A stretch of DNA of 64,000 bases from Streptomyces sp. NRRL S-455 (GTDB lineage: Bacteria; Actinomycetota; Actinomycetes; Streptomycetales; Streptomycetaceae): positions 100,272 to 164,271 of the forward strand of contig NZ_JOCT01000014.1 in the NCBI RefSeq assembly GCF_000717875.1, given 5' to 3'. The notes under the pieces were generated by a model. The model made no database searches. It saw only the letters and a program-made list of their open reading frames with translations, and was not told the origin of the DNA. Shown piece by piece: positions 43,663-51,434 of the stretch (the stretch's first letter is position 1; each line of letters starts with the position of its first letter). The translations under genes and the position numbers were made by a program.

Positions 43663-45441
43663 GTGTCCAGACGCGTGCCCAGATCCCGCGCTCGGCTCGC
43701 TCTCGTTCTGGGTGCCGCCCTGGCCACCCCTCTCACACTCACCCCACCCACGGTGGCGGGCCCCGCGTACACCGTCACCCCTTTGAAGTTCACCGTCCAG
43801 GCCGGCGGCCGCCCCTGCACCGTCGACGCCGACCTGTACCGCCCCGCCGGCGTGGACCGCGCCCACCCCGCACCCGCCGTGCTCGGCACGAACGGCTTCG
43901 GCGGCAGCAAGTCGGACGGCTCCACGGACGCCGTCGGCAAGGCCTTCGCCCGGCGGGGCTACGTCTCCCTCGTCTACTCCGGGCTGGGCTTCGGCCGCAG
44001 CGGCTGCCTCATCTCCCTCGACGATCCGGACATCGACGGCGCCGCCGCCTCGCAGCTGGTCGACTTCCTGGCCGGCAAACGCGCCGCGGACGACGGCACC
44101 AGCGTCGACTTCGTCGCCCGCGACGCACCCGGCGACCCACGCGTCGGCATGATCGGCGGCTCCTACGGCGGCGCCGTCCAGCTGGCGACGGCCGCCGTCG
44201 ACCACCGCCTCGACGCGCTCGTCCCCATGATCACCTGGCACGACCTGGCGTACTCGCTGAGCCCCAACAACGCCGTCGGCGGCAGGGGCGTCCCGGGCGT
44301 CTTCAAGTGGCAGTGGGCCAACGGCTTCTACCTCGTCGGCGAGGGCCGGCCAGTGACCCGGCCCAGCCTCGACCCGTCCCGCATCAACTCCCTGGGCTGC
44401 CTGCACTTCGTCACCGAAGCCTGCCGGACCTTCCACACACTCAACTCGGGGAGCTACCCCGCCGGCCGGACGGCCAGGCTGCTGGCCTTCGCGCGGAGCG
44501 TCTCCCCGGTGTCGTACCTCCACCGCGTCAAGGCACCCACCCTGCTCGTACAGGGGCAGTCCGACACCCTCTTCAACCTCAACGAGGCGACCGCGACGTA
44601 CCGCGCCCTCTCGGCACAGGGCACGCCCGTGAAGATGATCTGGCAGTCCTCGGGCCACAGCTCCGGGCCCACCGCCCCGGCCACCGGTGAACTGGACCTG
44701 TCGAAGGGCAACCTGGAGACCAGCTACGTCGGCCGGCGCGTCCTCGCCTGGTTCGACCGCCATCTGCGCAAGCGGACGCACGTCGACACGGGACCGGCCT
44801 TCGCCTATCACCGGGACTGGGTCACCGATCCGGACCGCGCCTACGCCACCGCCGGCCGCATCCCCGTGCAGGGCCGCACGTTCTACCTCTCCGGCGACGG
44901 CAAACTCGTCGACAACCGGAACAAGGTGGCCCGGGGCAGCCGCACCTACACCAACCGGCTCAGCCCCACGAGCCACTCGGACAGCTCACTGGCCGTCCAG
45001 AGCGGGCTGCCCGCCGCCCCGCCGCGCGACACCAAGGGCACCTACCTCGACTGGACCAGCGCACCCCTGACACGCCCGCTCGACGTCGTGGGCGCCCCCC
45101 GGGTCACGCTCAGGGTGCACTCCCCGAAAGCCGAGCGCGCCCAGGACTCCGGCGACGCGGCCGACAAGCTCGTCCTGTTCGCCAAGCTGTACGACGTCGC
45201 CCCCGACGGTACCCGCACCCTGGTCCGCCGCCTGGTCGCGCCGGTCCGCGTACCGGACGTGACCAGGAGCTTCACCGTCACGCTGCCCGGCATCGTGCAC
45301 CGGTACCGGCCGGGGCACCGGCTGAGCTTCGTCATCGCGGCGAGCGACGACGCGTACTTCGGCAACCGCGGCGTCAAGCCGGTGACCGTGATCAGCAATG
45401 AGGATGAATTGCATTCGCTGCAACTTCCGACAGTCGACTGA
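43663..45441 (+). CDS. Secreted CocE/NonD (X-Pro dipeptidyl-peptidase-like, S15) hydrolase
   Basis: The 592-residue protein opens with a signal peptide (RLALVLGAALATPLTLTPP). Its alpha/beta hydrolase domain has the nucleophile Ser167 in IGGSYGGAVQL, a likely acid Asp in QGQSDTLFNLNEA and His in SSGHSSGP. A C-terminal jelly-roll (about 450-590) of PepX_C type follows. Members cleave X-Pro dipeptides or ester/acyl bonds. The start is GTG at 43663 with GGAGG at 43653-43657; earlier in-frame codons lack a site. It stands apart from the upstream peptidase operon by about 140 bases. Confidence 0.88.
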   Translation: MSRRVPRSRARLALVLGAALATPLTLTPPTVAGPAYTVTPLKFTVQAGGRPCTVDADLYRPAGVDRAHPAPAVLGTNGFGGSKSDGSTDAVGKAFARRGYVSLVYSGLGFGRSGCLISLDDPDIDGAAASQLVDFLAGKRAADDGTSVDFVARDAPGDPRVGMIGGSYGGAVQLATAAVDHRLDALVPMITWHDLAYSLSPNNAVGGRGVPGVFKWQWANGFYLVGEGRPVTRPSLDPSRINSLGCLHFVTEACRTFHTLNSGSYPAGRTARLLAFARSVSPVSYLHRVKAPTLLVQGQSDTLFNLNEATATYRALSAQGTPVKMIWQSSGHSSGPTAPATGELDLSKGNLETSYVGRRVLAWFDRHLRKRTHVDTGPAFAYHRDWVTDPDRAYATAGRIPVQGRTFYLSGDGKLVDNRNKVARGSRTYTNRLSPTSHSDSSLAVQSGLPAAPPRDTKGTYLDWTSAPLTRPLDVVGAPRVTLRVHSPKAERAQDSGDAADKLVLFAKLYDVAPDGTRTLVRRLVAPVRVPDVTRSFTVTLPGIVHRYRPGHRLSFVIAASDDAYFGNRGVKPVTVISNEDELHSLQLPTVD

Positions 45442-45475
45442 TGCGAGATTTGCGCTGTTCAGTGGCGGTCGCCGA

Positions 45476-45496
45476 GATTGGGGGTTGCCCCCGATC
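45476..45496. terminator. Hairpin between convergent genes
   Basis: GATTGGGGG (45476-45484) pairs with CCCCCGATC (45488-45496), including one G-T pair, around a 3-base loop. It lies between the convergent CocE-like and NmrA-like genes. Confidence 0.5.
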
Positions 45497-45587
45497 ATGG
45501 CCTTCCGGCTCAACCACTGCCCTCCGAACCACCTTGCCCGACCGCGACTTCGGTGATGCCCCCCTTCACCTGGGACTCCTGCGGCAG

Positions 45588-46493
45588 TCAGCCGAGGTAG
45601 AAGTCCTTGCGGACGGCGACGAACTCCTCGACGGTCAGGGGCCGCTTCCCGGTGATGCGCTCGACGTCGAGGGTCGCCCTGTCGTAACGGTTGGCGCGGT
45701 GCAGCTGCGCCATGGTCGCGACGTGCTGCTCGGTGTGCTGTGGCAGGCCCGCGTTCGCGAGTACCTCGGTGCGCCACCATTGCAGGGGGACGTCCAGGTA
45801 GGTGACCGTGCGGCCGAGCGCTTCGGAGAATTCCTGGGCTACTTCGGTCATGTCGAGCGCCCGCGGTCCGGTCAGCTCGTACACCTTCCCGGCGTGCTCC
45901 CCGGGATCGCGCAGGATGGTCGCGACCACCTGGGCGACGTCGTCGGCAGCGACTGGCGAGGTGCGTCCGGTCCCGAACGGCAGCGCCAGCGTGCCGTTCT
46001 CGCGGATCGACCGCGCCGCGAGGGCGGTGAACAACGGATTGTCGAGGAACGTCGTCGGGCGCACGTGCACCACGGGCAGGCCCGACCAGTCCAGCACCTG
46101 CTCCGCCAGCCAGTGCAGCCGCTGCTGGTGGGATTCCGCGGTGCTGGTGGCTGTCATCTGAGACACCGTCATCTGCGACATGTCCACCAGCAGGTCGAGG
46201 TCGCCGTGCGCCTTCGCGACCGTGGCCATGACGGTCGCCGCCAGCAGGTGGTCCGGGGACACACTGAGCCCGAAGTACGTCCGGCGGACGCCGTCGAGCG
46301 CGGCCGCCACCGTTTCGGGCCGAGTCAGGTCCCCGGTGACGACCTCGGCGCCCCATGCCCGCACCTCCGCCGCGCGGTCGTCCTCGCGGCGGATCAGGAC
46401 GCGGACCGGCACGTTCTGCGCGCGCAGCCGCTCGGTGACGAGGCGGCCCACGCCGCCGGCGCCGGTGACGAGAACGAGGTCTTGATCAGCCAT
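45588..46493 (-). CDS. NmrA/SDR-a5-like NAD(P)-binding protein
   Basis: The 301-residue atypical SDR has the nucleotide loop LVTGAGGVGRLVTERLRAQ. It follows the NmrA/quinone-reductase pattern (VRVLIRREDDRAAEVRAWGA, then VVTGDLTRPETVAAALDGV and a PVAADDVAQVVATIL segment). It is probably an NAD(P)H-dependent reductase or redox sensor; the substrate is unknown. It lies downstream of an aldehyde dehydrogenase relic and an intact SDR on the same strand, within a region with signs of transfer. Confidence 0.85.
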   Translation of the reverse strand: MADQDLVLVTGAGGVGRLVTERLRAQNVPVRVLIRREDDRAAEVRAWGAEVVTGDLTRPETVAAALDGVRRTYFGLSVSPDHLLAATVMATVAKAHGDLDLLVDMSQMTVSQMTATSTAESHQQRLHWLAEQVLDWSGLPVVHVRPTTFLDNPLFTALAARSIRENGTLALPFGTGRTSPVAADDVAQVVATILRDPGEHAGKVYELTGPRALDMTEVAQEFSEALGRTVTYLDVPLQWWRTEVLANAGLPQHTEQHVATMAQLHRANRYDRATLDVERITGKRPLTVEEFVAVRKDFYLG

Positions 46494-46496
46494 CGG

Positions 46497-46692
46497 TGGC
46501 TTCCTTCCGGAGGTGTTCGCCTCGGCCAGGCCCTGGCCGCAAGGTTGCGCTGCAGGCAGTCGATGCCCCGCACGACGCCCACGAGTTCCATCAGCGCGGT
46601 CTCGTGTCGCGAGCGATGTCCGAAGTCAGTGTTGATCGCCTCCTCGATGGCGCCGCGTCGGTGGGCTGTCTGGTGACGTCGGTGCTGGTCAT
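46497..46692 (-). pseudogene. N-terminal relic of an aldehyde dehydrogenase
   Basis: From ATG 46692 the minus strand reads MTSTDVTRQPTDAA. After a frame shift it continues AIEEAINTDFGHRSRHETA then LMELVGVVRGIDCLQRNLA. The second part matches the N-terminal helices of coniferyl-aldehyde-type dehydrogenases. The frame then loses homology within about 20 codons, just before the next gene. About 400 residues, including NAD binding and the catalytic Cys, are gone. It lies between two intact reductase genes and marks a deletion inside a former operon. Confidence 0.75.
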
Positions 46693-46703
46693 GGTGGTGT
46701 TCC

Positions 46704-47528
46704 TCAGCTGTTGGTGAGGGCGACGGGGTGCTGCGGGCGCTGGCGGCGGGCCATCCAGCCCATGAACCGGACCATCGAGCGGCGCGACAGGAGCTTGCCG
46801 AGGAGGGCGAGCGACCGGCCGTTGGTGACCACCGACGGGGGCGCGGACCGCCGGTCGAGCGTGTCGAGGGCAGTCTTCACGACCTGCTCGGGGGTGGCCC
46901 GCTTCGTGCCGTAGTCGGCGGACTGGCTGCCGGCGACGTCGTAGAACTCGGTCCGGGTGGCGCCGGGGCACACGGCCAGGACGCGCAGGCCGCTGCCGCG
47001 GGTCTCCTCCCACAGCGATTCGGTGAAGCTGAGGACGAATGCCTTGGTGGCGCCGTAGACGCTCAGGTAGGGAGTCGGCTGGAAGCCCAGCAGGCTCGCG
47101 ACGTTGATCAGGACGCCGGTGCCGGCGGAGGACAGCGGGTCGATGTAGGCGCGGCTGAGGTCGACCAGCGCGCTGACGTTCAGCGCGATCATGCTTTGCA
47201 GGCGGTCGGGATCCTCGTCGGTGAACGCATCGTGGGTGCCGAAGCCGGCGTTGTTGACCAGGCCGGTGGCGTAGATGCCGCGGGACTCGAGTTCGGCGCG
47301 CAGCGTGCGGCCGGCGTCGGGCAGGCCGAGGTCGCGGGCGACGGTGGTCACCGTGAGGCCGTGGGCGCGGGTGAGGTCGGCGGCCAGGCTCTCGAGCCGG
47401 TCCGCCCGGCGGGCCACCAGCACGAGGTTCGCGCCGCGGCGGGCCAACTGGCGGGCGAATTCGGCGCCGAGGCCGGAGCTGGCGCCGGTGACGATGACGG
47501 TCTGGCGGTGGTAGTCGATTTCGCTCAT
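46704..47528 (-). CDS. Short-chain dehydrogenase/reductase
   Basis: The 274-residue classical SDR has the cofactor loop VIVTGASSGLGAEFARQLA, the NNAGFG motif, catalytic Ser in INVASLLGF and the YGATK Tyr/Lys pair. The C-terminal basic segment (LLSRRSMVRFMGWMARRQ) could contact membrane. The ATG at 47528 is chosen; an in-frame GTG at 47537 adds three residues. It is divergent from the TetR gene, with a shared operator at its -35, so it is the likely target of that regulator. Substrate unknown. Confidence 0.9.
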   Translation of the reverse strand: MSEIDYHRQTVIVTGASSGLGAEFARQLARRGANLVLVARRADRLESLAADLTRAHGLTVTTVARDLGLPDAGRTLRAELESRGIYATGLVNNAGFGTHDAFTDEDPDRLQSMIALNVSALVDLSRAYIDPLSSAGTGVLINVASLLGFQPTPYLSVYGATKAFVLSFTESLWEETRGSGLRVLAVCPGATRTEFYDVAGSQSADYGTKRATPEQVVKTALDTLDRRSAPPSVVTNGRSLALLGKLLSRRSMVRFMGWMARRQRPQHPVALTNS

Positions 47529-47535
47529 GGCATTC

Positions 47536-47565
47536 ACTCTACGCACGCTTTTGCACTGAGTGCAA
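47536..47565. promoter_or_regulatory. SDR promoter with TetR-type operator
   Basis: On the minus strand TTGCAC (47560-47565), 18 bp and TAGAGT (47536-47541) form the SDR promoter. TTGCACTGAGTGCAA (47551-47565) is a perfect 15-bp palindrome covering the -35. Its core GCACTGAGTGC also occurs at the ccr promoter (26571-26581). Confidence 0.65.
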
Positions 47566-47601
47566 GCATGTGCACCGCGTGCGTCGACGTACCATCGGTG
47601 C

Positions 47602-48192
47602 ATGGCTCAGAAACCGACACCTCTTCGGGAACAGACCCGCTCCGTGGTCCGCTCACTGCTGGCCCGGACCGCTATCGAGCTGTTCGCCACCAAGGGCTAC
47701 GACAACACGACCCTCGATGAGGTCGCCGCCGCCGCGGGCGTCTCCCGGCGAACCCTGTTCAATTACTTCCGCGCAAAGGAAGATCTCGCGCTCAGCGGCC
47801 TGGACGAACAGGGCGAACTGATCGCCGCGCGGCTCGCCGAGCGCCCGGCCGACGAGGATGCCTGGACGGCGCTGCGTGCGGCGTTCCAGGTGCTCGAGGA
47901 GATCGACATGAGCGCCGAAGGGCGCCTGGAGTTCATCACGCTGCTGTTCGGCAACGATTCCCTGCGCGCCGGACATGCCGAGAAGCAAGCCCGCTGGCAA
48001 GGCCTGTTCGCACCGCTGATCGAGCCGCGACTGCCCGACTCCGACCGTCGCACCCTGCAAGCCCGCGCGATCGCAGCCGCGGCGATCGTCTGCCTGCAGG
48101 CAGCCAACGAGGAATGGGTACGCCTGGGCGGACAGGCCGACATGTTCGACCTCTACGACACCGCCGTACGGGCCATCCGCCGCCCCACCTGA
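47602..48192 (+). CDS. TetR-family repressor divergent from SDR
   Basis: The 196-residue protein has a TetR helix-turn-helix (ARTAIELFATKGYDNTTLDE, then GVSRRTLFNYFRAKEDLALS) and a helical C-terminal domain (MftR-like in style). TACCAT at 47590-47595 lies six bases before the ATG at 47602 with no ribosome site, suggesting a leaderless mRNA. It probably represses the divergent SDR gene and itself through the palindrome at 47551-47565. The inducer is unknown. Confidence 0.9.
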   Translation: MAQKPTPLREQTRSVVRSLLARTAIELFATKGYDNTTLDEVAAAAGVSRRTLFNYFRAKEDLALSGLDEQGELIAARLAERPADEDAWTALRAAFQVLEEIDMSAEGRLEFITLLFGNDSLRAGHAEKQARWQGLFAPLIEPRLPDSDRRTLQARAIAAAAIVCLQAANEEWVRLGGQADMFDLYDTAVRAIRRPT

Positions 48193-48254
48193 AACCGGCC
48201 GCATCCAGTTCCACCACGTGCAGGCCGGTGGCGTTGCCAGGGTGCCCGTCGAGG

Positions 48255-48441
48255 ACTGGACATCACCACACCCGGCGGCCGGCTCGTCTTCCACGTCTTC
48301 CGCCCTGGCGGAGTAGCCACCGAGGAAGTGATCCGCGCCGCCCGCGACCTGCTGCCCGGCCCCGGCCGCTCCATCACCGATCGTGAAACTGCTGGGTCCC
48401 GGAACACCGGAGTGCTCCGGCTGCCGGTCGCCGGCTCCTGA
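48255..48441 (+). pseudogene. Relic of a serine recombinase (resolvase/invertase)
   Basis: The frame ending at TGA 48439-48441 reads GLDITTPGGRLVFHVF, the conserved end of a resolvase catalytic domain. Then comes RPGGVATEEVIRAARDLLP followed by GPGRSITDRET, part of the C-terminal helix-turn-helix region. The E-helix (normally ALAEFERELI) and the start of the DNA-binding domain are missing, as is the catalytic N-terminus. This is a decayed mobile-element recombinase in the 295-base gap between the TetR and GNAT genes. Confidence 0.7.
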
Positions 48442-48487
48442 CACACACAGTCTGAAAGGACATCGACGGCGCGGATATCGTAGCGGG

Positions 48488-49048
48488 GTGCCGCACAACG
48501 CATCCCGCTACCTCACCGAAGGCCCTCGGGTGGGCATACGCCACTTCACCTACGAGGACGGTGCCGAGTTCACCGCCCGCGTCCGGGAGAGCAAGGACCT
48601 GCACCACCCCTGGCTCTTCCCGCCTCAGACCGTCCAGGCCTACACCGCCTACGCCGGCCGGCTGATCGAGGACCCCTCCAAGGCCGGCTTCCTGGTGTGC
48701 GAGAGGGGCGACGGGGCCGTCGCCGGGTTCATCAACATCAACAACATCGTCGAGGGCGGCTTCCAGTCCGGGGCACTGGGCTACGGCGCCTTCGCGCACG
48801 CCGCCGGGCGCGGGCTGATGCGCGAAGGGCTGGACCTCGTCGTGCGGTACGCCTTCGGCCCGATGCGGCTGCACCGGCTGGAGATCAACGTCCAGCCCAC
48901 GAACGCCGCCTCGATCGCCCTGGCCCGCGGCTGCGGGTTCCGCCTGGAGGGCTTCTCGCCGAAGATGCTGTTCGTCGACGGGGCCTGGCGCGACCACCAA
49001 CGCTGGGCGATCACGGTCGAGATGATCACCCAGCCGCGGCGGCACTGA
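48488..49048 (+). CDS. GNAT-family N-acetyltransferase (RimJ/RimL-like)
   Basis: The 186-residue enzyme has RimJ/L features: RHFTYEDGAEFTARVRESKD near the start, the acetyl-CoA region (ALGYGAFAHAAGRGLMREGL) and LEINVQPTNAASIALARGCG. It likely transfers acetyl from acetyl-CoA to a protein N-terminus or a small amine. The start is GTG at 48488. TATCGT at 48476-48481 is a good -10 and no ribosome site is present, so the mRNA is probably leaderless. Confidence 0.88.
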   Translation: MPHNASRYLTEGPRVGIRHFTYEDGAEFTARVRESKDLHHPWLFPPQTVQAYTAYAGRLIEDPSKAGFLVCERGDGAVAGFININNIVEGGFQSGALGYGAFAHAAGRGLMREGLDLVVRYAFGPMRLHRLEINVQPTNAASIALARGCGFRLEGFSPKMLFVDGAWRDHQRWAITVEMITQPRRH

Positions 49049-49060
49049 CCCGGGCGGCGC

Positions 49061-49408
49061 CTACGCGTGGCGGTCCACGTACTCGTAGACCGATCCGTCC
49101 GGATGAAGGGCGATCAGGTTGCGGCCCGCCGGTGAGGCGATGGGGCCGGCGACGATGTGGGCGCCCAGCTCGGTCAGCACCTTGTGGGTTTCCTCGACGT
49201 CCGTCACGGCGATCGTCGCGGCGACCTTGCGCAGCACCTCCAGTTCGGCCGGGGGACCGCTCATGAGCAGGAAACAGCCGATCGCCGCCACCTGGACACC
49301 GCCCCGTTCGAAGCGCTGGGCTCTGCCGCCCGCCAGCCGCTCGTAGAAGGGGATCGCCGTCTCGAGGTCGTCGACGCAGACGCGCAGTGTGGCACCCAGA
49401 ATCTCCAT
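49061..49408 (-). CDS. VOC-family protein
   Basis: The 115-residue single VOC domain (ILGATLRVCVDDLETAIPFY ... VTDVEETHKVLTELGAHIV ... GRNLIALHPDGSVYEYVDRH) has the betaalphabetabetabeta pattern of glyoxalase-like proteins. The metal-binding His/Glu set is incomplete, so it may be a ligand binder rather than an enzyme. It is convergent with the GNAT gene (12-base gap). Confidence 0.85.
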   Translation of the reverse strand: MEILGATLRVCVDDLETAIPFYERLAGGRAQRFERGGVQVAAIGCFLLMSGPPAELEVLRKVAATIAVTDVEETHKVLTELGAHIVAGPIASPAGRNLIALHPDGSVYEYVDRHA

Positions 49409-49456
49409 GCGGACGAGCCTAGTTATCCGCCAGGGGGCGAGGGTACCCGGCCGGGC

Positions 49457-49951
49457 ATGAAGCCGTTGGATCACCTGGAGCATCTGGACAAGCATCTGGT
49501 CGACGAGCTGGCACAGGTGGCGCGCGAGACCGTACGGGACGAACTGCGCGAGCAGACGCGCAGGCAGCGCCGCAAGGCGGCGCTGTACGCCGCGTCCGGC
49601 GCCCTCGCTCTGTACGCGGGCGCGGCCCTGGCGCTCGCCGTGGGACTGGCACTCGCCCTCGGCCTGCCGGACTGGGCCGCGGCGCTGATCACCGCCGTGA
49701 TCCTGGGTGCCGCGGCGTATGTGCTGCGTGGCATGGCACGGCCGACCCGCCCGGGTCCCGGGCACGCGGCCGGTACGGTACCGGGCCACGAAGGCGCCGG
49801 CCAGGCCGCCGCGGCGGCCGGTGGTCTGCCGTATCCGCCCGTACCGCCGGCCCCGCCCGGCGTCGGCCCGGCCGGTGGCACCGCGGGCGCTCCGGGGGCC
49901 GTGCCCCCGCCGCCCGCCGAGGCCCCGGACGTGCCCCGCCACAAGGCGTGA
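49457..49951 (+). CDS. Holin-like (phage holin superfamily III type) membrane protein
   Basis: The 164-residue protein has a charged helical N-terminus (VARETVRDELREQTRRQRRK). Two hydrophobic segments follow (AALYAASGALALYAGAALAL ... ALITAVILGAAAYVLRG), then a long Pro/Gly/Ala-rich tail (about 95-164). This matches the holin-like membrane proteins (DUF1469 type) common in actinobacterial genomes outside prophages. No lysis partner is nearby, so a membrane-stress or structural role is more likely than lysis. It lies 6 bases before the next SDR gene, suggesting co-expression. Confidence 0.75.
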   Translation: MKPLDHLEHLDKHLVDELAQVARETVRDELREQTRRQRRKAALYAASGALALYAGAALALAVGLALALGLPDWAAALITAVILGAAAYVLRGMARPTRPGPGHAAGTVPGHEGAGQAAAAAGGLPYPPVPPAPPGVGPAGGTAGAPGAVPPPPAEAPDVPRHKA

Positions 49952-49957
49952 TGCCGG

Positions 49958-50989
49958 GTGCGCATGACAGGCACATCGCACCAGGGCGGCCGTGTGGTCG
50001 TGGTTACCGGAGCCAGCGGCGGCGTCGGACGGGCCACCGCCAGGGCCTTCGCCGCCCGGGGCGACAAGGTCGCCCTGCTCGCACGCGGACATGAAGGACT
50101 CGCCGCCGCGGCGGACGAGGTGCGGCGGGCCGGCGGCGAGGCGCTCGTCGTCCCCGTGGACGTCTCCGACGCCCAGGCCGTGGACGACGCCGCCCAGCAG
50201 GTCGTCGACACCTTCGGTCACATCGACGTCTGGGTCAACAACGCCTTCACCGGGGTCTTCGCACCGTTCACCGAGGTCCGCCCGGACGAGTTCCGCCGGG
50301 TCACCGAGGTGACGTACCTCGGCTTCGTGTTCGGCACCCGCGCCGCCCTGCGCCACATGCTGCCGCGCGACCGCGGCACGATCGTGCAGGTCGGTTCCGC
50401 GCTGGCCTACCGGGGCATCCCGCTGCAGTCGGCGTACTGCGGGGCCAAGCACGCGATCCAGGGCTTCAACGAGTCGCTGCGCTGCGAGCTGCTGCACGCG
50501 CGCAGTGGGGTGCGGACGACGATGGCGCAGATGCCGGGACTCAACACCCCTCAGTTCGAATGGGTATTGAGCCGCATGCCGGGCAAGGCCCGGCCGGTCG
50601 CGCCCGTGTACCAGCCGGAGGTGGCGGCCCGGGCGATCGTGTACGCGGCGTCGCACGCGCGGCGCCGGGAGTACTGGGTGGGCGGCTCCACGGCCGCCAC
50701 GCTCCTCGCCAACGCCGTCGCCCCCGGGCTGCTGGACCGCTATCTGGCGCGCACGAACTTCGACGCGCAGCAGGAGAAGGGCCGGCACGACGGGCCGGCG
50801 AACCTGTGGGACCCCGCGGACGGTCCGCACGGCCACGACTTCGGCGCACACGGGCGCTTCGACGACGAGGCCGTGGAGCACAGCCCGCAGCAGTGGGTGT
50901 CACGGAACCGGAGGTGGATGGGCGCGGCCGTCGGTGTGGGGGCGGGAGCCCTGGCCGCACGGAAACTCGCCGGGCTGGTCCGCCGTTAG
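49958..50989 (+). CDS. SDR-family oxidoreductase with C-terminal extension
   Basis: The 343-residue SDR has the loop VVVVTGASGGVGRATARAF, catalytic Ser in VQVGSALAYRG and the YCGAK Tyr/Lys pair. The C-terminal 80 residues go beyond the SDR core. They include a conserved acidic/His segment (DGPHGHDFGAHGRFDDEAVE) and a final hydrophobic helix (WMGAAVGVGAGALAARKLAG) that could anchor it to membrane. The start is GTG at 49958 or ATG at 49964. Its neighbour upstream is also a membrane protein. Substrate unknown. Confidence 0.9.
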   Translation: MRMTGTSHQGGRVVVVTGASGGVGRATARAFAARGDKVALLARGHEGLAAAADEVRRAGGEALVVPVDVSDAQAVDDAAQQVVDTFGHIDVWVNNAFTGVFAPFTEVRPDEFRRVTEVTYLGFVFGTRAALRHMLPRDRGTIVQVGSALAYRGIPLQSAYCGAKHAIQGFNESLRCELLHARSGVRTTMAQMPGLNTPQFEWVLSRMPGKARPVAPVYQPEVAARAIVYAASHARRREYWVGGSTAATLLANAVAPGLLDRYLARTNFDAQQEKGRHDGPANLWDPADGPHGHDFGAHGRFDDEAVEHSPQQWVSRNRRWMGAAVGVGAGALAARKLAGLVRR

Positions 50990-51336
50990 TCCTCGAGGAA
51001 CCCGAGCAGTACGGCCGCCTCCGCGCGGAGCCGACCGGCCCGGTCGGCGTGCGCGGGGGCGGTCAACTGCGCCGCGGCCGCAAGCCGTTCGGCGGCCTCC
51101 GCGCGCACGATGTCCACCACGTCACGCTCGCTGAGTTCACGCCGTACCGCCTCGGTGGCCCCGGCGCCGACCGGCGACGCCTCAAGTGCCGCGGCACGAT
51201 GGGACGTTTCGTCCACCGGCACCGCCTCGGCGTTGTCCAGCGCTGCCAGCGTGCCGCGCAGGGCGCTCACCGCGGCCTTGTCACGGGCACGCATCGCTGC
51301 GGGCAGGGCGTCACGCATACGAAGGCGTACAGACAT
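50986..51336 (-). CDS. GatB/YqeY-like domain protein
   Basis: The 116-residue helical protein starts MSVRLRMRDALPAAMRARDK and has ERDVVDIVRAEAAERLAAA, the pattern of YqeY-like proteins (a tRNA amidotransferase tail-domain fold). Actinobacterial members are shorter than B. subtilis YqeY. The function is not established. It converges on the SDR gene with a 4-bp overlap of the stop regions. Confidence 0.78.
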   Translation of the reverse strand: MSVRLRMRDALPAAMRARDKAAVSALRGTLAALDNAEAVPVDETSHRAAALEASPVGAGATEAVRRELSERDVVDIVRAEAAERLAAAAQLTAPAHADRAGRLRAEAAVLLGFLED

Positions 51337-51434
51337 GCCGGTGACTCTAGGCGACCCGGTCCTCCCGCACTTCCTGATTTCGCAGAGTGAGCGCGTGGCC
51401 CACGCCCCGCGTGGACGTGGGCCACGTCCTTCCG

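Noticed and set aside
49457..49951. Holin-like gene as evidence of a prophage
   Set aside because: No endolysin, integrase or structural phage genes are nearby; this family is common in actinobacterial chromosomes.
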